Shown here piece after piece: positions 33,647 through 43,384 of a stretch of 64,000 nucleotides of DNA. Origin of the DNA: Trinickia caryophylli (GTDB taxonomy: Bacteria; Pseudomonadota; Gammaproteobacteria; Burkholderiales; Burkholderiaceae); contig NZ_CP139970.1 in assembly GCF_034424545.1 (NCBI RefSeq), forward strand, positions 1,798,001-1,862,000. The letters run 5' to 3'. Each line of letters starts with the position of its first letter. The first letter of the stretch is position 1. The translations under genes and the position numbers were made by a program. The notes under the pieces are model-generated. The model was not told where the DNA came from. It saw only the letters and a list, made by a program, of their open reading frames with translations, and searched no databases.

Positions 33647-33728
33647 AGCGCTCCCCTCGTCACGCGCCGCCAGGGCTGCGCCACTAAGTGGGATCCGGCG
33701 CTATCGCGCAATGACCGCCCATCGATCG

Positions 33729-33755
33729 AAGCCGGCTGAATCAGCCGGCTTTTTG
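33729..33755 (+). terminator. Rho-independent terminator of argC
   Basis: An 11-bp stem AAGCCGGCTGA / TCAGCCGGCTT with a one-base centre (the innermost pairs will open to form the loop), followed by a T-run. Confidence 0.9.
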
Positions 33756-34160
33756 TTTGCCTTTTGTTTTTCCATCGTCGCGCAGAAAGGCCATCGTCAG
33801 ATTTATAGCATTTCGTAACTTGCGTAACGAATGCTTTCAAATTCCCGTATTAGCAGACAATTAGCGAATCAATCCGGGCCTCCCAGGGCAAGCCCGAATT
33901 GCCCAACCGGCCCGCATACGCCTCGCATTATCGCCTGTTGCCCGCAGGGCGTACAGCGTGGCCTCGTGCGTGCCCACCGTACATTTCGTCCTTTCGCTTG
34001 AAACGTATTTTTCGTTTCAATTCCGGCGCCATCCCGCAGCACGCCGTCGCTTCCCCGATCCGGATCGTTTGAATTAATTTTTTTAGACACCTTTATCAAT
34101 TGACATGGACAAAATGCGCGGCGACATTACGCCGCATAACGAGATCAGGGAGACAAAGGC
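33756..34160. other. Intergenic region upstream of the DUF2957 genes
   Basis: About 400 bp without a credible gene. It becomes AT-rich towards its right end. TTGACA at 34100-34105 may be a -35 box for the lipoprotein gene at 34161, but the -10 position (34123-34128, GACATT) is poor. AGGGAGA just before 34161 is the ribosome-binding site. Confidence 0.4.
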
Positions 34161-35519
34161 ATGCAAGACGCCATTGCAAAGGGCTTGGTATTGGCGCTCG
34201 CCACCGCCCCGTTCATTGCCGCCTGTGGAGGCGGTGGCGGCAGTCCGACTGCCGCGAGCGCATCGCAATGTTCCGGCAGCAGTTGCGGTACGCAAGGGCC
34301 GCCCACGTCGACGCCCGTCTCGCCGTTGTGCCCCACCGAGGCGGAAATCGCGCAGAACACGTACCTTGGCGGCGCCGGTAGCGGAGAGATCGCGAGCCTC
34401 CGGATCGATGCGACTTCGATGACCTACACGCTCAAGTGGCTCGAATCGCCGGTGCCGCTGGCTGCGGGCCAGGTCACGCCGACGCGGGCCGGCACCACGA
34501 TCACAGGCTCCGTCACCCATCGCACCGATCTGGCGAGCGCGGAGCAGAACCGCTGCGCGTTCGTGCTCCAGCCCGGTAGCGGCACGGCGTCCGACGGATC
34601 GGCCTACTCGACCACGGGGACGTTCAACGCGAACAATCCGCCCACGGTATTCGTGGGCTATGGCGTAGCCGGCGGCGGCATCCCCGGCGCCGAGTTGCAG
34701 TACCCCGGCATCCTGGGCCTCTTCGCCGTACCCGACCGCAAGTTCGAGTTCTATCCGTTCATCGGCTTCTCTCAGGTCAGCACCAGCTTGTCCGATCTCA
34801 ACGGTACCTATAACGCGCTCGTCTATCACACCAAGCCCACGAGTTCGTATCAGGCAGTGGGCACCAATGTCACCGAGACCTTCGACGGCAGCGGCAACTG
34901 CACGGTCAGCTCGGGCAGTTGCACGACGACGGGCGGCGCCTGGGCCGCAAGCACCAATGGCAGCTACTTCACGAGCAGCAGCCCGCCGCGCATCGTGAGC
35001 GGCGCCACACTCGGCAACGGCGCCCACGCGAACATGGTCCTCGGCAAGTTCAATGGCGCCATCGTGCCCATCGTCGTGCGCACCGGCTATGCCAATCCAG
35101 GCTCGCTGAGCGTCGACGACGAATCGGGCATCGCCATGCTCGCCGCCGCGAGCCCCATCGCACAAGGGGCAATCGATGGCGGCTACATCGGCGCCGATTC
35201 GAACATCAAGTACACCGCGTCGATCCTGCAGGGCACCTCGGGCAAGTTCGTGAACCCCACCACGAGCACCGCGCAAAGCACGTTCACGCTCACCTATCCG
35301 GCGTCGAACCAAGGGCTGCTCACGGTGCAGGACAGCGCCGGCAACGGCGGCTACGCAATCGCCACCGGGTTCTCGCCCACGGCCACCACCGGCGGCCTGT
35401 ACGCCATCGTTATTCAGGGCGAGGAAAACGGCGGCATCTCGCCGTCGTCCGCAATCGTCGGGCAAACGACGAGTTCGGTGCCTTACTTCTCGATCGGCGC
35501 GTACGTCGGCGCGCGCTGA
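34161..35519 (+). CDS. DUF2957-family lipoprotein, paralogue 1
   Basis: A 452-residue predicted lipoprotein. The signal ends at an AAC lipobox (PFIAAC) followed by a Gly-rich linker. The mature protein is Ser/Thr/Gly-rich and beta-strand-like, with SPVPLAAGQVTPTRAGT, FVGYGVAGGGIPGAELQYPG, YPFIGFSQ and VRTGYANPGSLSVDDESGIA blocks that I associate with DUF2957 proteins of Burkholderia. Four extra Cys residues in the first half could form disulfides. It is followed by a paralogue (35688) with the same blocks in the same order and then an OmpW porin, suggesting an outer-membrane group. Function unknown. Confidence 0.78.
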   Translation: MQDAIAKGLVLALATAPFIAACGGGGGSPTAASASQCSGSSCGTQGPPTSTPVSPLCPTEAEIAQNTYLGGAGSGEIASLRIDATSMTYTLKWLESPVPLAAGQVTPTRAGTTITGSVTHRTDLASAEQNRCAFVLQPGSGTASDGSAYSTTGTFNANNPPTVFVGYGVAGGGIPGAELQYPGILGLFAVPDRKFEFYPFIGFSQVSTSLSDLNGTYNALVYHTKPTSSYQAVGTNVTETFDGSGNCTVSSGSCTTTGGAWAASTNGSYFTSSSPPRIVSGATLGNGAHANMVLGKFNGAIVPIVVRTGYANPGSLSVDDESGIAMLAAASPIAQGAIDGGYIGADSNIKYTASILQGTSGKFVNPTTSTAQSTFTLTYPASNQGLLTVQDSAGNGGYAIATGFSPTATTGGLYAIVIQGEENGGISPSSAIVGQTTSSVPYFSIGAYVGAR

Positions 35520-35687
35520 GCGGCACACCGGCGCCGGGCATCGTTTCGGCGCCGGACTGAAGGCGGGCAATGTCGCGCAATTAGTCAGGAGAACGAATCA
35601 TTCGGTTCGAGACAGGATAAAAGAAGAGGCGGCTGACAGGGAGCCAGCTGCCCAATAACGACAAACGAGACAAACTGGAGGAACAGC

Positions 35688-36896
35688 ATGACTTGGAAAG
35701 CCCTTCTGGCGCTGGCCCTGGCCGCGCCCATCGTCACCGCCTGCGGCGGTTCGGGCGGGAACTCGCCGGCCGCGGTGGTCGAGCGTCTTTGTCCGGCCTC
35801 GCTCGATTACAACACCGTGTTTACCGGCGGTGGCGGCGACGGCGAACTCGTGAAGATGCAAATCGATACGACCAAGATGACCTGGCGCGTCAGCTATGTC
35901 GAATCGCCGGTCCCGCGGACCACCGGCACCGCCACGCCCACGCGGGCCGGCACGACGCAGGAGGGGACGCTGACGGCCGAGACGAAGCTGCCGACCACGA
36001 AGCAGAATCAGTGCACCTACTACCTCAATGGCGCGAGCCTCGATTCCAGCCGGCCCGCGCGCATCTTCGTGGGAGAAGGCGTGCTCGGCGGCACGATTCC
36101 CGGCAAGGAGATCCAATACAACGGCATGGCGGGCGTCGGCGCCATCGCCGATACGACGTTTCCGTACTATCCGTTCATCGGGTTCTCTTCGCTCGAAACC
36201 GACCTGACCAAAGTCGCTGGCGTCTACAACCAGCTCGGCTACCACCAGGTACCGTCGCAGAACTTCCTGCCCGTCGCCGTCGACTCGGTCATCACGATCA
36301 ACGCGAACGGCACCTGGACCGAGTGCGACAACACCGGCGTCAATGCCGGCAAATGTCAGCAGCCGGGCACGAACTGGGCGCAGTCGTCCGATGGCAGCGG
36401 CGCCTTCGAAACGGACAATTTCCAAGGTCAGGCCACCGCCACGCTCGCGGCCACGCCACAGGCCAAGGGCTTCATGATCGTCGGCAAGCTGCGCAACCAG
36501 CTCGTGCCGATCCTGATCCGCACGGGTTATGCGAACCCAGCCCTGCTCGTGGCCGATGACGAATCGGGCATCTCGATCCTGGCGCCACAGACGGCAATCG
36601 CCAACGGCTCGCAAAACGGGCAGTACATCGGCGTGGACAGCGAGTTCAACTATCGGGCAACGGCACTCATCGGTACCCAGGCCACGCTGCTCGACCCGTA
36701 TCAACCCTCCCAGGCCTCGCTCGCGACCGCGCTCGATCTGGACTACGCGCAAAGCGTGCCGGGCGTCGTTCGATCGACGAAGGTGGGCGCGTCCTCGCCG
36801 AGCGGCAAGCTCGTGTTCACGGGTGGCGTGTTCGGATACCTCGATCAATCGAACGCCTCGTCGCCGTACTTCACGATCAACGCGTTCGTGCAGTAG
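35688..36896 (+). CDS. DUF2957-family lipoprotein, paralogue 2
   Basis: A 402-residue predicted lipoprotein (signal ending PIVTACGGSGG) preceded by TGGAGGAACAG, a strong ribosome-binding site. It shares with the gene at 34161 the blocks SPVPRTTGTATPTRAGT, FVGEGVLGGTIPGKEIQYNG, YPFIGFSS, VRTGYANP-like IRTGYANPALLVADDESGIS and YIGVDSEFNY, so the pair arose by tandem duplication. The 5' linker is shorter than in paralogue 1. The gap between the genes (168 bp) has no terminator that I can see. Function unknown. Confidence 0.78.
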   Translation: MTWKALLALALAAPIVTACGGSGGNSPAAVVERLCPASLDYNTVFTGGGGDGELVKMQIDTTKMTWRVSYVESPVPRTTGTATPTRAGTTQEGTLTAETKLPTTKQNQCTYYLNGASLDSSRPARIFVGEGVLGGTIPGKEIQYNGMAGVGAIADTTFPYYPFIGFSSLETDLTKVAGVYNQLGYHQVPSQNFLPVAVDSVITINANGTWTECDNTGVNAGKCQQPGTNWAQSSDGSGAFETDNFQGQATATLAATPQAKGFMIVGKLRNQLVPILIRTGYANPALLVADDESGISILAPQTAIANGSQNGQYIGVDSEFNYRATALIGTQATLLDPYQPSQASLATALDLDYAQSVPGVVRSTKVGASSPSGKLVFTGGVFGYLDQSNASSPYFTINAFVQ

Positions 36897-36989
36897 CCAC
36901 GGCATCGAACCGTGGGAATGTCGCGCCGCGCGAAGCGCACGTTGCGCCAGCGGCGCGGCCCGTCATATTCAGGACTGGGAGAGTCGACA

Positions 36990-37826
36990 ATGAAAAAGCT
37001 CTACGCCGCGGCGTGCGCCGCATCGGCCGTCGGCGCGATTTCGGGCGCAGCGCATGCGCAGCAGGCCGGCGACAACGTCGTGACGCTCGGCTGGTTTCAC
37101 GTCATGCCGCAGGACTCGAGCACGCCGCTCACGACGAACGTTTCTCCGCAGCCGATCGACACGCCGCTGCGGCTGCCGAGTTCGTTCACCTCGTCGGGGA
37201 CGGGTCTCTCGACGAGCAAAGCCGATACGGCCGGGCTCGTGATCAGCCACTTCTTCACCGACCATATCGCACTCACGACGGTGGCCGGCGTGCCGCCGAC
37301 GTTCAAACTCTACGGCCGCGGCAAGATCGTGCCGCCGGGCCCGGCCGCCGCCCTCGGCACGCTCGACCTCGACGCACCGTCCAACGAGCCGATCGTCAAG
37401 AGCGTGCGTCAATGGAGCCCCGCCGTGCTGCTGCAGTACTACTTCGCTTCGGCGACCGCGCGCTTTCGGCCGTTCGTGGGCGTGGGTGTGTCGTACAACT
37501 GGTTCTCGAGCATCCAGCTCAATCCCAATTTCGTCGCGGCAACCCAGAATAACCTCGGCGCCGTGCTGGCGGCGGGCGCCAATAAGCCTGGCCCGACAAC
37601 CGTCGAGGCGAAAGCATCGCCATCATGGGCGCCCGTGTTCAACCTCGGCGGCTCGTACAGCATCTCGAAGCATTGGGGCGTGACGGCGTCGCTGACCTAC
37701 ATTCCGCTCAAGACGAAGTCCACCGTGACGATAAAGGCCGCCGACGGAAGCGTGCTCGGGACGACCGAGGGTCAGCTCAAGGCCGATCCGCTCATTAGTT
37801 TCCTGGCGGTGTCGTACCGGTTTTGA
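36990..37826 (+). CDS. OmpW-family outer-membrane protein
   Basis: A 278-residue protein with a signal peptide (MKKLYAAACAASAVGAISGA, then AHAQQ) and an OmpW-type beta barrel: VVTLGWFHVMPQDSS at the start, FFTDHIALTTVAGVPP, WSPAVLLQYYFASATARFRP and a C-terminal VSYRF with the terminal Phe typical of barrel proteins. OmpW barrels are small 8-stranded channels for hydrophobic compounds. It is downstream of two DUF2957 lipoproteins on the same strand. A related but shorter barrel is encoded at 57187. Confidence 0.9.
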   Translation: MKKLYAAACAASAVGAISGAAHAQQAGDNVVTLGWFHVMPQDSSTPLTTNVSPQPIDTPLRLPSSFTSSGTGLSTSKADTAGLVISHFFTDHIALTTVAGVPPTFKLYGRGKIVPPGPAAALGTLDLDAPSNEPIVKSVRQWSPAVLLQYYFASATARFRPFVGVGVSYNWFSSIQLNPNFVAATQNNLGAVLAAGANKPGPTTVEAKASPSWAPVFNLGGSYSISKHWGVTASLTYIPLKTKSTVTIKAADGSVLGTTEGQLKADPLISFLAVSYRF

Positions 37827-37939
37827 GCGGAACGGGGCCATGCCCCTGCGCCGTTATGCCGACGAACTGCACGTACAGGTCCGACAGGCGGGTGTCAATC
37901 GGCGGTTTCTGCACTTGGATCGCACTTGCCGCCCGCCCG

Positions 37940-37980
37940 AACCGCATCCGCACCGCACCCGCACCGTACCCGCACCGCCC
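37940..37980. repeat. 11-bp tandem repeat, about 3.5 units
   Basis: Imperfect copies of CACCGCACCCG in the 374-bp gap between the OmpW gene and the receiver gene. Apart from this array and the terminator at 38063, I see nothing in that gap. Confidence 0.65.
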
Positions 37981-38062
37981 TTGGATCGCGCCTGGATCCG
38001 GATCCGGCATTGCCGCTACCGGCCTTGCGCCCCCGTGGGAGCCGATGGAGCCGACAATGGCC

Positions 38063-38089
38063 AAAAAAAAGCCCGCCAAGTGGCGGGCT
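38063..38089 (-). terminator. Minus-strand rho-independent terminator
   Basis: The stem GCCCGCCA / TGGCGGGC has a run of eight A residues on its left, which reads as a U-run on the minus strand. It ends the transcript of the receiver gene at 38201. Confidence 0.85.
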
Positions 38090-38200
38090 GAATCCATATC
38101 AGAGGAGACATGGAGGAGACAGTTCCTACTCTAGCAAACCGCTTGGTGCGTTGCAACAGACCCCACTTCTACGCCAGCATTCGTTGCTTACTTACAACAG

Positions 38201-38665
38201 TCATACCAGCGTCATCGACAGCAGAAAATTCAATTGATCGGCACTGACCGGCTTGACCCAATGAACGTCATAGCCCGCGGCGAGCGCCATGTCGCGGTAC
38301 TGCGGCTGGCCCCATCCCGTCATCGCGATCAGTAAAAGAGCGTGCGTGCCGAGCCTCTCGCGCAAGGCGCGCGCCACGGCGAGGCCTTCGAGCTGCGGCG
38401 CGCCGATATCGACGAGGGCCGCATCGGGGGTAAGCCGCCCGGCCATCTCAAGGGCCTGTTTCGCATCGCTGGCCACGAGTGCATCGTAGCCCATGCTTTC
38501 GAGCAGATTGGCGAGGCCGGCGCGCGCATCGCCGTCCCGGTCCACGACCAGCACGCGCTTGCGCTGCGGCACGGTTGACGCCCCGACGGCGCGGGCCTCG
38601 GGTGGTTCGGTGGGGTTCGCCGTCGCTGTCTCGTTTCGACCGACGCCCGGCCAATGAGATTTCAT
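38201..38665 (-). CDS. Stand-alone response-regulator receiver protein
   Basis: A 154-residue single-domain receiver. RVLVVDRDGDARAGLANLLE supplies the acidic pocket, the phosphorylated Asp lies in PDAALVDIGAPQLEG, Thr in LLIAMTGWGQ and Lys in VHWVKPVSADQL. There is no output domain; about 35 low-complexity residues precede the receiver, and an in-frame internal start is possible. Such proteins act in phosphorelays or by protein contact. No kinase adjoins; the hybrid kinase at 49624 is about 11 kb away. Confidence 0.88.
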   Translation of the reverse strand: MKSHWPGVGRNETATANPTEPPEARAVGASTVPQRKRVLVVDRDGDARAGLANLLESMGYDALVASDAKQALEMAGRLTPDAALVDIGAPQLEGLAVARALRERLGTHALLLIAMTGWGQPQYRDMALAAGYDVHWVKPVSADQLNFLLSMTLV

Positions 38666-38984
38666 CGTTTGTCATACCTCGTGTTACCGCCCGCGCACCG
38701 GTGCGCGGCGTGTCGTACGAGCGATCGGCCGGCTGAGCTCAGCGTCCCGTTAAAAATAGAGGTTTTTCAGACGCGCTGGCAAAGTTTTTTTCAGAATGTG
38801 CGACGAACGGCACGGCGGACCGGTTCGGAGCGCTTCGTACACGAGCGCTCCCGTTTCGAAGACGCAATTTGCGTGCAAACCGGTGCGTCCCATGATCGGC
38901 GGCCAAGCATGCACGGCAAAGCACGTCCCGCTCACGCGTTGGCGGGCTCTGCATCGGCCAGCATCGAGCGGCAAGCCTCGCCGC
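38666..38984. other. Intergenic region, nothing recognised
   Basis: Between the receiver start and the LysR stop. The open frames here look like shadow sequence with no start site or family similarity, and I see no RNA or repeat. Confidence 0.4.
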
Positions 38985-39944
38985 TCAGGCAGGAGTCCCG
39001 ATTACCGCCGCGGGGCGCTCGCAGCCCGTCGCGGCCAACACCTCGCCCAGCGTCTCGCGCAGCAGCGCGACGGGGCGCGCCAACCGCCCCGGCAACGACC
39101 CATGCACGAGCCACACATTGAGTCCGCCCGAGAAATCGCTCACGTCGAGCGGCTGCAAAGCGTCCCGGTAAGGGCTGCGCTCGAGCACGGCAGGCGTCGC
39201 AATCCCCAGCCCCACACCGCGCGCCACCAGGGAGAGCTGCAGATCGGAGCCGAAGGCCTCGACGGCGACATCGAATGGCAAGCCTTCGCGATGCAATGCG
39301 CGGGAAAGTGCGGAACGCATCCCGCAGCCATCCTGATTCAACACCCATGGATAACGCGAAAGCTGCGCCAGCGCGAAGCGTGGTTTGGTCATGCCGCCCG
39401 GACCGTCCGGCATCAATCCGAGCGCACGTCCCGCGACGATCACCGTGGGTTGTCGGGCCAGCAACGTCGTGCTCAAGCTCTCCGGCAACGCGACCGACTC
39501 CGGCATCATGACCACGGCCGCATCGACCTCCGCCCGTACCGCGCGCTCGAGCAGCGCGGGCGACCACGCCGCCGTCACACGCAGCGTGAGCCGCGGAAAC
39601 GACCCGCGCAGGCGGTCGATCGGCGTTTCGAGCGAAAGTTCGGACAGGAACGGCGGCACGCCGATGCGCAGCTCGCCCGTCGGCTCGCTGTCGGACTTGC
39701 CCAGCGCGAGAAGATCGTCGAGCGCGCTCAACACGGTGCGAGCCAGCGCGTAAGCCTCGCGCCCCGCCACGGTAGGCTTGAGCGGCTTGCTTTGCCGATC
39801 GAGCAACGGCATGCCGAGCGAGGTCTCGAGATTTTGGATGCGCCGGGTGAGCCCCGGCTGCGTCAAGTGCAGTTGCGCTGCCGCTCGTACAAGCGAGCCA
39901 TGGTCGACGACCGAGACGAACGCTTCCAGATCACGCGTATTCAC
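38985..39944 (-). CDS. LysR-family transcriptional regulator
   Basis: A 319-residue regulator. GTG 39944 (NTRDLEAFVSVVDHGSLVRA) is preceded by GGAGAAG and gives a normal LysR N-terminus; a longer in-frame extension is not LysR-like and overlaps the divergent gene. The winged helix-turn-helix (AAAQLHLTQPGLTRRIQNLE) is followed by the periplasmic-binding-like effector domain. It is divergent from the MFS transporter at 40042, and the 97-bp AT-rich gap (around 39955-39990) is where LysR T-N11-A sites would lie. It probably controls that exporter. Confidence 0.92.
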   Translation of the reverse strand: MNTRDLEAFVSVVDHGSLVRAAAQLHLTQPGLTRRIQNLETSLGMPLLDRQSKPLKPTVAGREAYALARTVLSALDDLLALGKSDSEPTGELRIGVPPFLSELSLETPIDRLRGSFPRLTLRVTAAWSPALLERAVRAEVDAAVVMMPESVALPESLSTTLLARQPTVIVAGRALGLMPDGPGGMTKPRFALAQLSRYPWVLNQDGCGMRSALSRALHREGLPFDVAVEAFGSDLQLSLVARGVGLGIATPAVLERSPYRDALQPLDVSDFSGGLNVWLVHGSLPGRLARPVALLRETLGEVLAATGCERPAAVIGTPA

Positions 39945-40041
39945 AAACTTCTCCGCATAATCAATATCGACATAATTCAATTGTCGCATAACGCGAGCCA
40001 CCCTACGATAGACCCACCCGTTAATCGAGGGAAACGCTCCG

Positions 40042-41361
40042 ATGAACCACACTGCCGATTTGTGCCCGGATCGCCGCTGCGCCACCGGACTGCATGCCGC
40101 ACCGGCGGCGGCCGCTGCCGCAGCCGCCGCCGCTATAGATAGCCTAGATAGCCGCCCGGCACTCAGCGCCGCGCTGACCGGGTTGCTCGCCGCCGCGACC
40201 GGCGTCATGGTCATGAATCTGTTCGCAGCCCAACCGCTTACCGGGCCAATCGCGCATGCGCTCGCCTTGCCGCCCGGTCTCACGGGTTCCGTCGCCATGC
40301 TGCCGCAGCTCGGCTATGCGCTTGGCCTCGTGCTGCTCGTGCCGCTTGCCGATCTCGTGGAGAACCGCCGGCTCGTCGTGCGCACGCTCACAGCCTGTGC
40401 GGCGCTGCTCGCCGTAGCGGCCTGCGCACGGTCGAGCGGGCTTTTCCTCGCCGCCGTGTTCCTCGCCGGCGCCAGTTCGAGCGCGATCCAGATGCTCGTG
40501 CCGATGGCCGCGTCGATGGTGCCCGAGGCGGAGCGCGGCCGCGCCGTCGGCAATGTAATGAGCGGGCTCATGCTCGGGATCTTGTTGTCGAGGCCGCTCG
40601 CGAGCGCCATTGCCGGGTCGCTCGGCTGGCGCGCATTCTACGGTCTCGCGGCCACTGCCGACGCAGTGCTCGCCATCGTCCTGACCATGCGGCTGCCACG
40701 GCGCTCGCCGCCTTCATCCGCGCCCTATCGCATTCTGCTGCGCTCGCTCTGGACCCTATTGCGCACCGAGCACGTACTGCAGCGCCGGGCCTTTTCGGCG
40801 GCTCTCGCAATGGGAGCGTTCAGCGCATTCTGGACCGCCATCGGTCTGCGGCTCGCGCAAGCACCGTTCGGGCTGAGCTTTTATGGCATCGGCACCTTCG
40901 CGCTGGCCGGCGCGGCCGGCGTCGTCGTCACGCCGCTTGCCGGGCGAGCGGGGGACCGTGGCTGGGGCCGCACGGCCTTGTTGCTCGCGCACTTGACCAT
41001 GCTGGTCGCGCTCGTTGCGTGCGGCGTGGCCGGCGCCGGCTGGTTCGGCTTCGATGCGGCCGCCCACCGTCATCTGGCGCTGGCGCTGCTCGTCGCAAGC
41101 GCCGCGCTGCTCGATGCCGGCGTGGTCACCGACCAGACACTGGGCCGGCGTGCCGTGAACCTGCTGCAGCCGGCGGCGCGCGCGCGGCTCAACGGCCTCT
41201 TCGTCGGCGTGTTCTTCGTGGGCGGCGCGCTCGGTGCGTGGCTGGCCGGGACAGCCTGGAGCGGATATGGATTCAGCGGCGTATGCGCGGTCGGACTCGC
41301 CTTTGCAGGCGCCGCCTGCACGCTGGGGATAGCTGGCCGCGCGCGTCGCGTCGTCCAGTAA
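40042..41361 (+). CDS. MFS transporter
   Basis: A 439-residue inner-membrane protein with about 12 hydrophobic helices. The N-terminal tail contains a run of ten Ala, from a GC-rich triplet stretch. Helix 2-3 carries the MFS loop (LVLLVPLADLVENRRLVVR), and the second half (FGLSFYGIGTFALAGAAGVV, then TPLAGRAGDRGWGR) repeats it. The arrangement resembles the bacterial drug/arabinose efflux subgroup. Divergent from a LysR gene, the classic layout for a regulated exporter. Substrate unknown. Confidence 0.9.
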   Translation: MNHTADLCPDRRCATGLHAAPAAAAAAAAAAIDSLDSRPALSAALTGLLAAATGVMVMNLFAAQPLTGPIAHALALPPGLTGSVAMLPQLGYALGLVLLVPLADLVENRRLVVRTLTACAALLAVAACARSSGLFLAAVFLAGASSSAIQMLVPMAASMVPEAERGRAVGNVMSGLMLGILLSRPLASAIAGSLGWRAFYGLAATADAVLAIVLTMRLPRRSPPSSAPYRILLRSLWTLLRTEHVLQRRAFSAALAMGAFSAFWTAIGLRLAQAPFGLSFYGIGTFALAGAAGVVVTPLAGRAGDRGWGRTALLLAHLTMLVALVACGVAGAGWFGFDAAAHRHLALALLVASAALLDAGVVTDQTLGRRAVNLLQPAARARLNGLFVGVFFVGGALGAWLAGTAWSGYGFSGVCAVGLAFAGAACTLGIAGRARRVVQ

Positions 41362-41552
41362 CAGCCAAGAGCCGCGTGGCGGAAGCCGACAAGTGGCCGC
41401 GCGCCGCTGCGGCCGGGACGGCCTCGGGCAGACAGCATCGCGTGCGAATCATGCAGAACCGGGCAGCCGCCCGCAGGCGGCTGCCGATGGACTCGAGCCG
41501 GAAAACCGGAGGGGACCGGAAGAGAAAGAAGTGAAAAGCGGGCCGGACGGGC

Positions 41553-42206
41553 TCAGTGCCGCACGAGTGCCATCATGGCGCCGAAGCCCACGAAAATCCC
41601 GCCGGTCAGTCGGTTGAATGCCTTCGTCACCCGGTCACTGCGCAGCGTGGCGCCGACGCGCACGCCAAAGGCCGCATAAACGAGATACCAGCTGACCTCG
41701 ATGACGGCAAAGGTGGCGACGAGCACACCGAATTGCGGCAGCGTCGGGCGGCTCGCGTCGATGAATTGCGGCAACAAGGCCGCGGCGAAGAGAATCGCCT
41801 TGGGGTTGCTGGCGGCCACGAGAAAGCCGTTGCGGTAGAGCGCGGCGGGCGTGCGAGCGGCGCCGGCCCGGGGCGTATCGGGTGCCGCTGTGGAGTCGGC
41901 GGAGGCGGCGGAGTCCGCCGTGGGTACGGCCCGCCAGGACTTGACGCCGAGATAGATCAGGTAGGCCGCGCCGGCGATGCGCAAGGCATCGAACATCGCG
42001 GGCCACGCTTGCAGGAAGACGCCTAGCCCCGCAGCCGATATCGACAACATCGCGATCAGCGCGCTGAGACAACCCGCCATCGTCGCAAACGCCCGCCGAT
42101 GGCCGTATTGCGCGCTATGGGTCATGACGAGCAGCATGTTCGGCCCGGGAATGGCCGAGACGACGAAAACGGTGGCCACGAAAAGCCACCACGTGTGCAT
42201 GCTCAT
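41553..42206 (-). CDS. LysE/RhtB-family exporter
   Basis: A 217-residue membrane protein with about six hydrophobic helices. The N-terminal FVVSAIPGPNMLLVMTHSAQ motif is the LysE/RhtB signature, and GFLVAASNPKAILFAAALLP is the second conserved block. These proteins export amino acids or related metabolites. An Ala/Asp/Pro-rich loop (residues about 98-118) is longer than I would expect. The neighbour genes offer no substrate clue. Confidence 0.9.
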   Translation of the reverse strand: MSMHTWWLFVATVFVVSAIPGPNMLLVMTHSAQYGHRRAFATMAGCLSALIAMLSISAAGLGVFLQAWPAMFDALRIAGAAYLIYLGVKSWRAVPTADSAASADSTAAPDTPRAGAARTPAALYRNGFLVAASNPKAILFAAALLPQFIDASRPTLPQFGVLVATFAVIEVSWYLVYAAFGVRVGATLRSDRVTKAFNRLTGGIFVGFGAMMALVRH

Positions 42207-42408
42207 GAACGCCGCCTTTGACGAAATCGAAATCGAAACGAAAGCGTCATTATGCGTTGGGCGCGTGCGCGGCGCCCGGTTCAGTTTGGTCTCTTTTCGC
42301 CGTCACAGCTGCGCCGGGCACCGACGCGCCATGCCGCGCGCCGCTTTGCCAAGCCCGCCCAAGCGCGCCCGGCATGCCGCGCCGCTCGCGCACTGGCGCC
42401 GTGCGCGC

Positions 42409-43278
42409 TCAGCGCCCCGCACGGCGCGCGGCCACGCGCCCGAGCACGGCAAAGTCCATGTCGCCTTCGCCATGAGCGAGTGCATCGAGCAGGCTGTCGC
42501 GCACGACGCTGGCCACCGGCAACGGCGTCGTGCACGCATCGGCCGCGGCCAGCGCGAGGCGCACGTCCTTGAGCCCCAGCCGCGCCTTGAACTGCGCCGG
42601 CTCGTAGCTGTCCTGCGCAATGAGCTTGCCGTAGCCCGCATAGACGGGGCCCGGGAACGCGCTCGAGGTGATGACGTCGAGGAAGTCCGTCATCGCCACG
42701 CCGTGCCCCGCGAGCAGCGCGGACGCCTCGCCCAGTGTTTCCACGGCTGCGGCGAGCGTGAAATTCGCCGCCAGTTTGACGACGTTCGCGTGCTGCGGCA
42801 GCGAGCCGAGCCGCCACGTCTTTTGTCCGATTGCGTCGAGCACCGGCTGCACCCGGTCGATCGCCTCCGCCGGGCCGGCCGCGACGATCGTCAGCTTGGC
42901 GGCCGCCGCCACGTCGGGCCGCCCCATCACGGGTGCCGCGACGTAGTGGATGCCGCGCGCCGCGTGATCGTGTGCGAGCGCTTCGGCCAACGCCACCGAC
43001 ACGGTGGCCATGTTCACGTGAACGAGATCGCGCGGCGCCTGCTCGAGCAGGCTGGCGTCGAAGACCGCGCGCGCCGCGGCGTCGTCCGCCAGCATCGAGA
43101 ACACGGCATCGCCGGCGAACGCCGCGGCGGGCGTGTCCACCACTTGCGCGCCAAGCGCCGCGAGCGGTTCGGCACGCTCGCGCGAGCGGTTCCAGACACG
43201 CAGCCGATGCCCCGCTTTCAGAATGTTTTCGGCCATTGCGCGACCCATGCCGCCCAGGCCAATGAACCCGATATCCAT
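42409..43278 (-). CDS. NAD(P)-dependent beta-hydroxyacid dehydrogenase family protein
   Basis: A 289-residue oxidoreductase. ATG 43278 is preceded by GGGGAAAGG; the longer frame upstream is not conserved. MDIGFIGLGGMGRAMAENIL is the Rossmann nucleotide loop, VAAPVMGRPD replaces the usual substrate-binding SGG motif, and the catalytic Lys is in NVVKLAANF. Relatives oxidise 3-hydroxyisobutyrate, tartronate semialdehyde or related acids, or act as imine reductases; the VMGRP variant makes the substrate uncertain. Single gene. Confidence 0.88.
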   Translation of the reverse strand: MDIGFIGLGGMGRAMAENILKAGHRLRVWNRSRERAEPLAALGAQVVDTPAAAFAGDAVFSMLADDAAARAVFDASLLEQAPRDLVHVNMATVSVALAEALAHDHAARGIHYVAAPVMGRPDVAAAAKLTIVAAGPAEAIDRVQPVLDAIGQKTWRLGSLPQHANVVKLAANFTLAAAVETLGEASALLAGHGVAMTDFLDVITSSAFPGPVYAGYGKLIAQDSYEPAQFKARLGLKDVRLALAAADACTTPLPVASVVRDSLLDALAHGEGDMDFAVLGRVAARRAGR

Positions 43279-43384
43279 GCCTTTCCCCCTCGAGAAGAGC
43301 GCAGTAAAGCACGATCCCGCTCGCCGTGCAGGCCGGCCGGCATAGGCGCGGGAAAGCACCGGCCGGCGGTGCGATACTGGCGGT

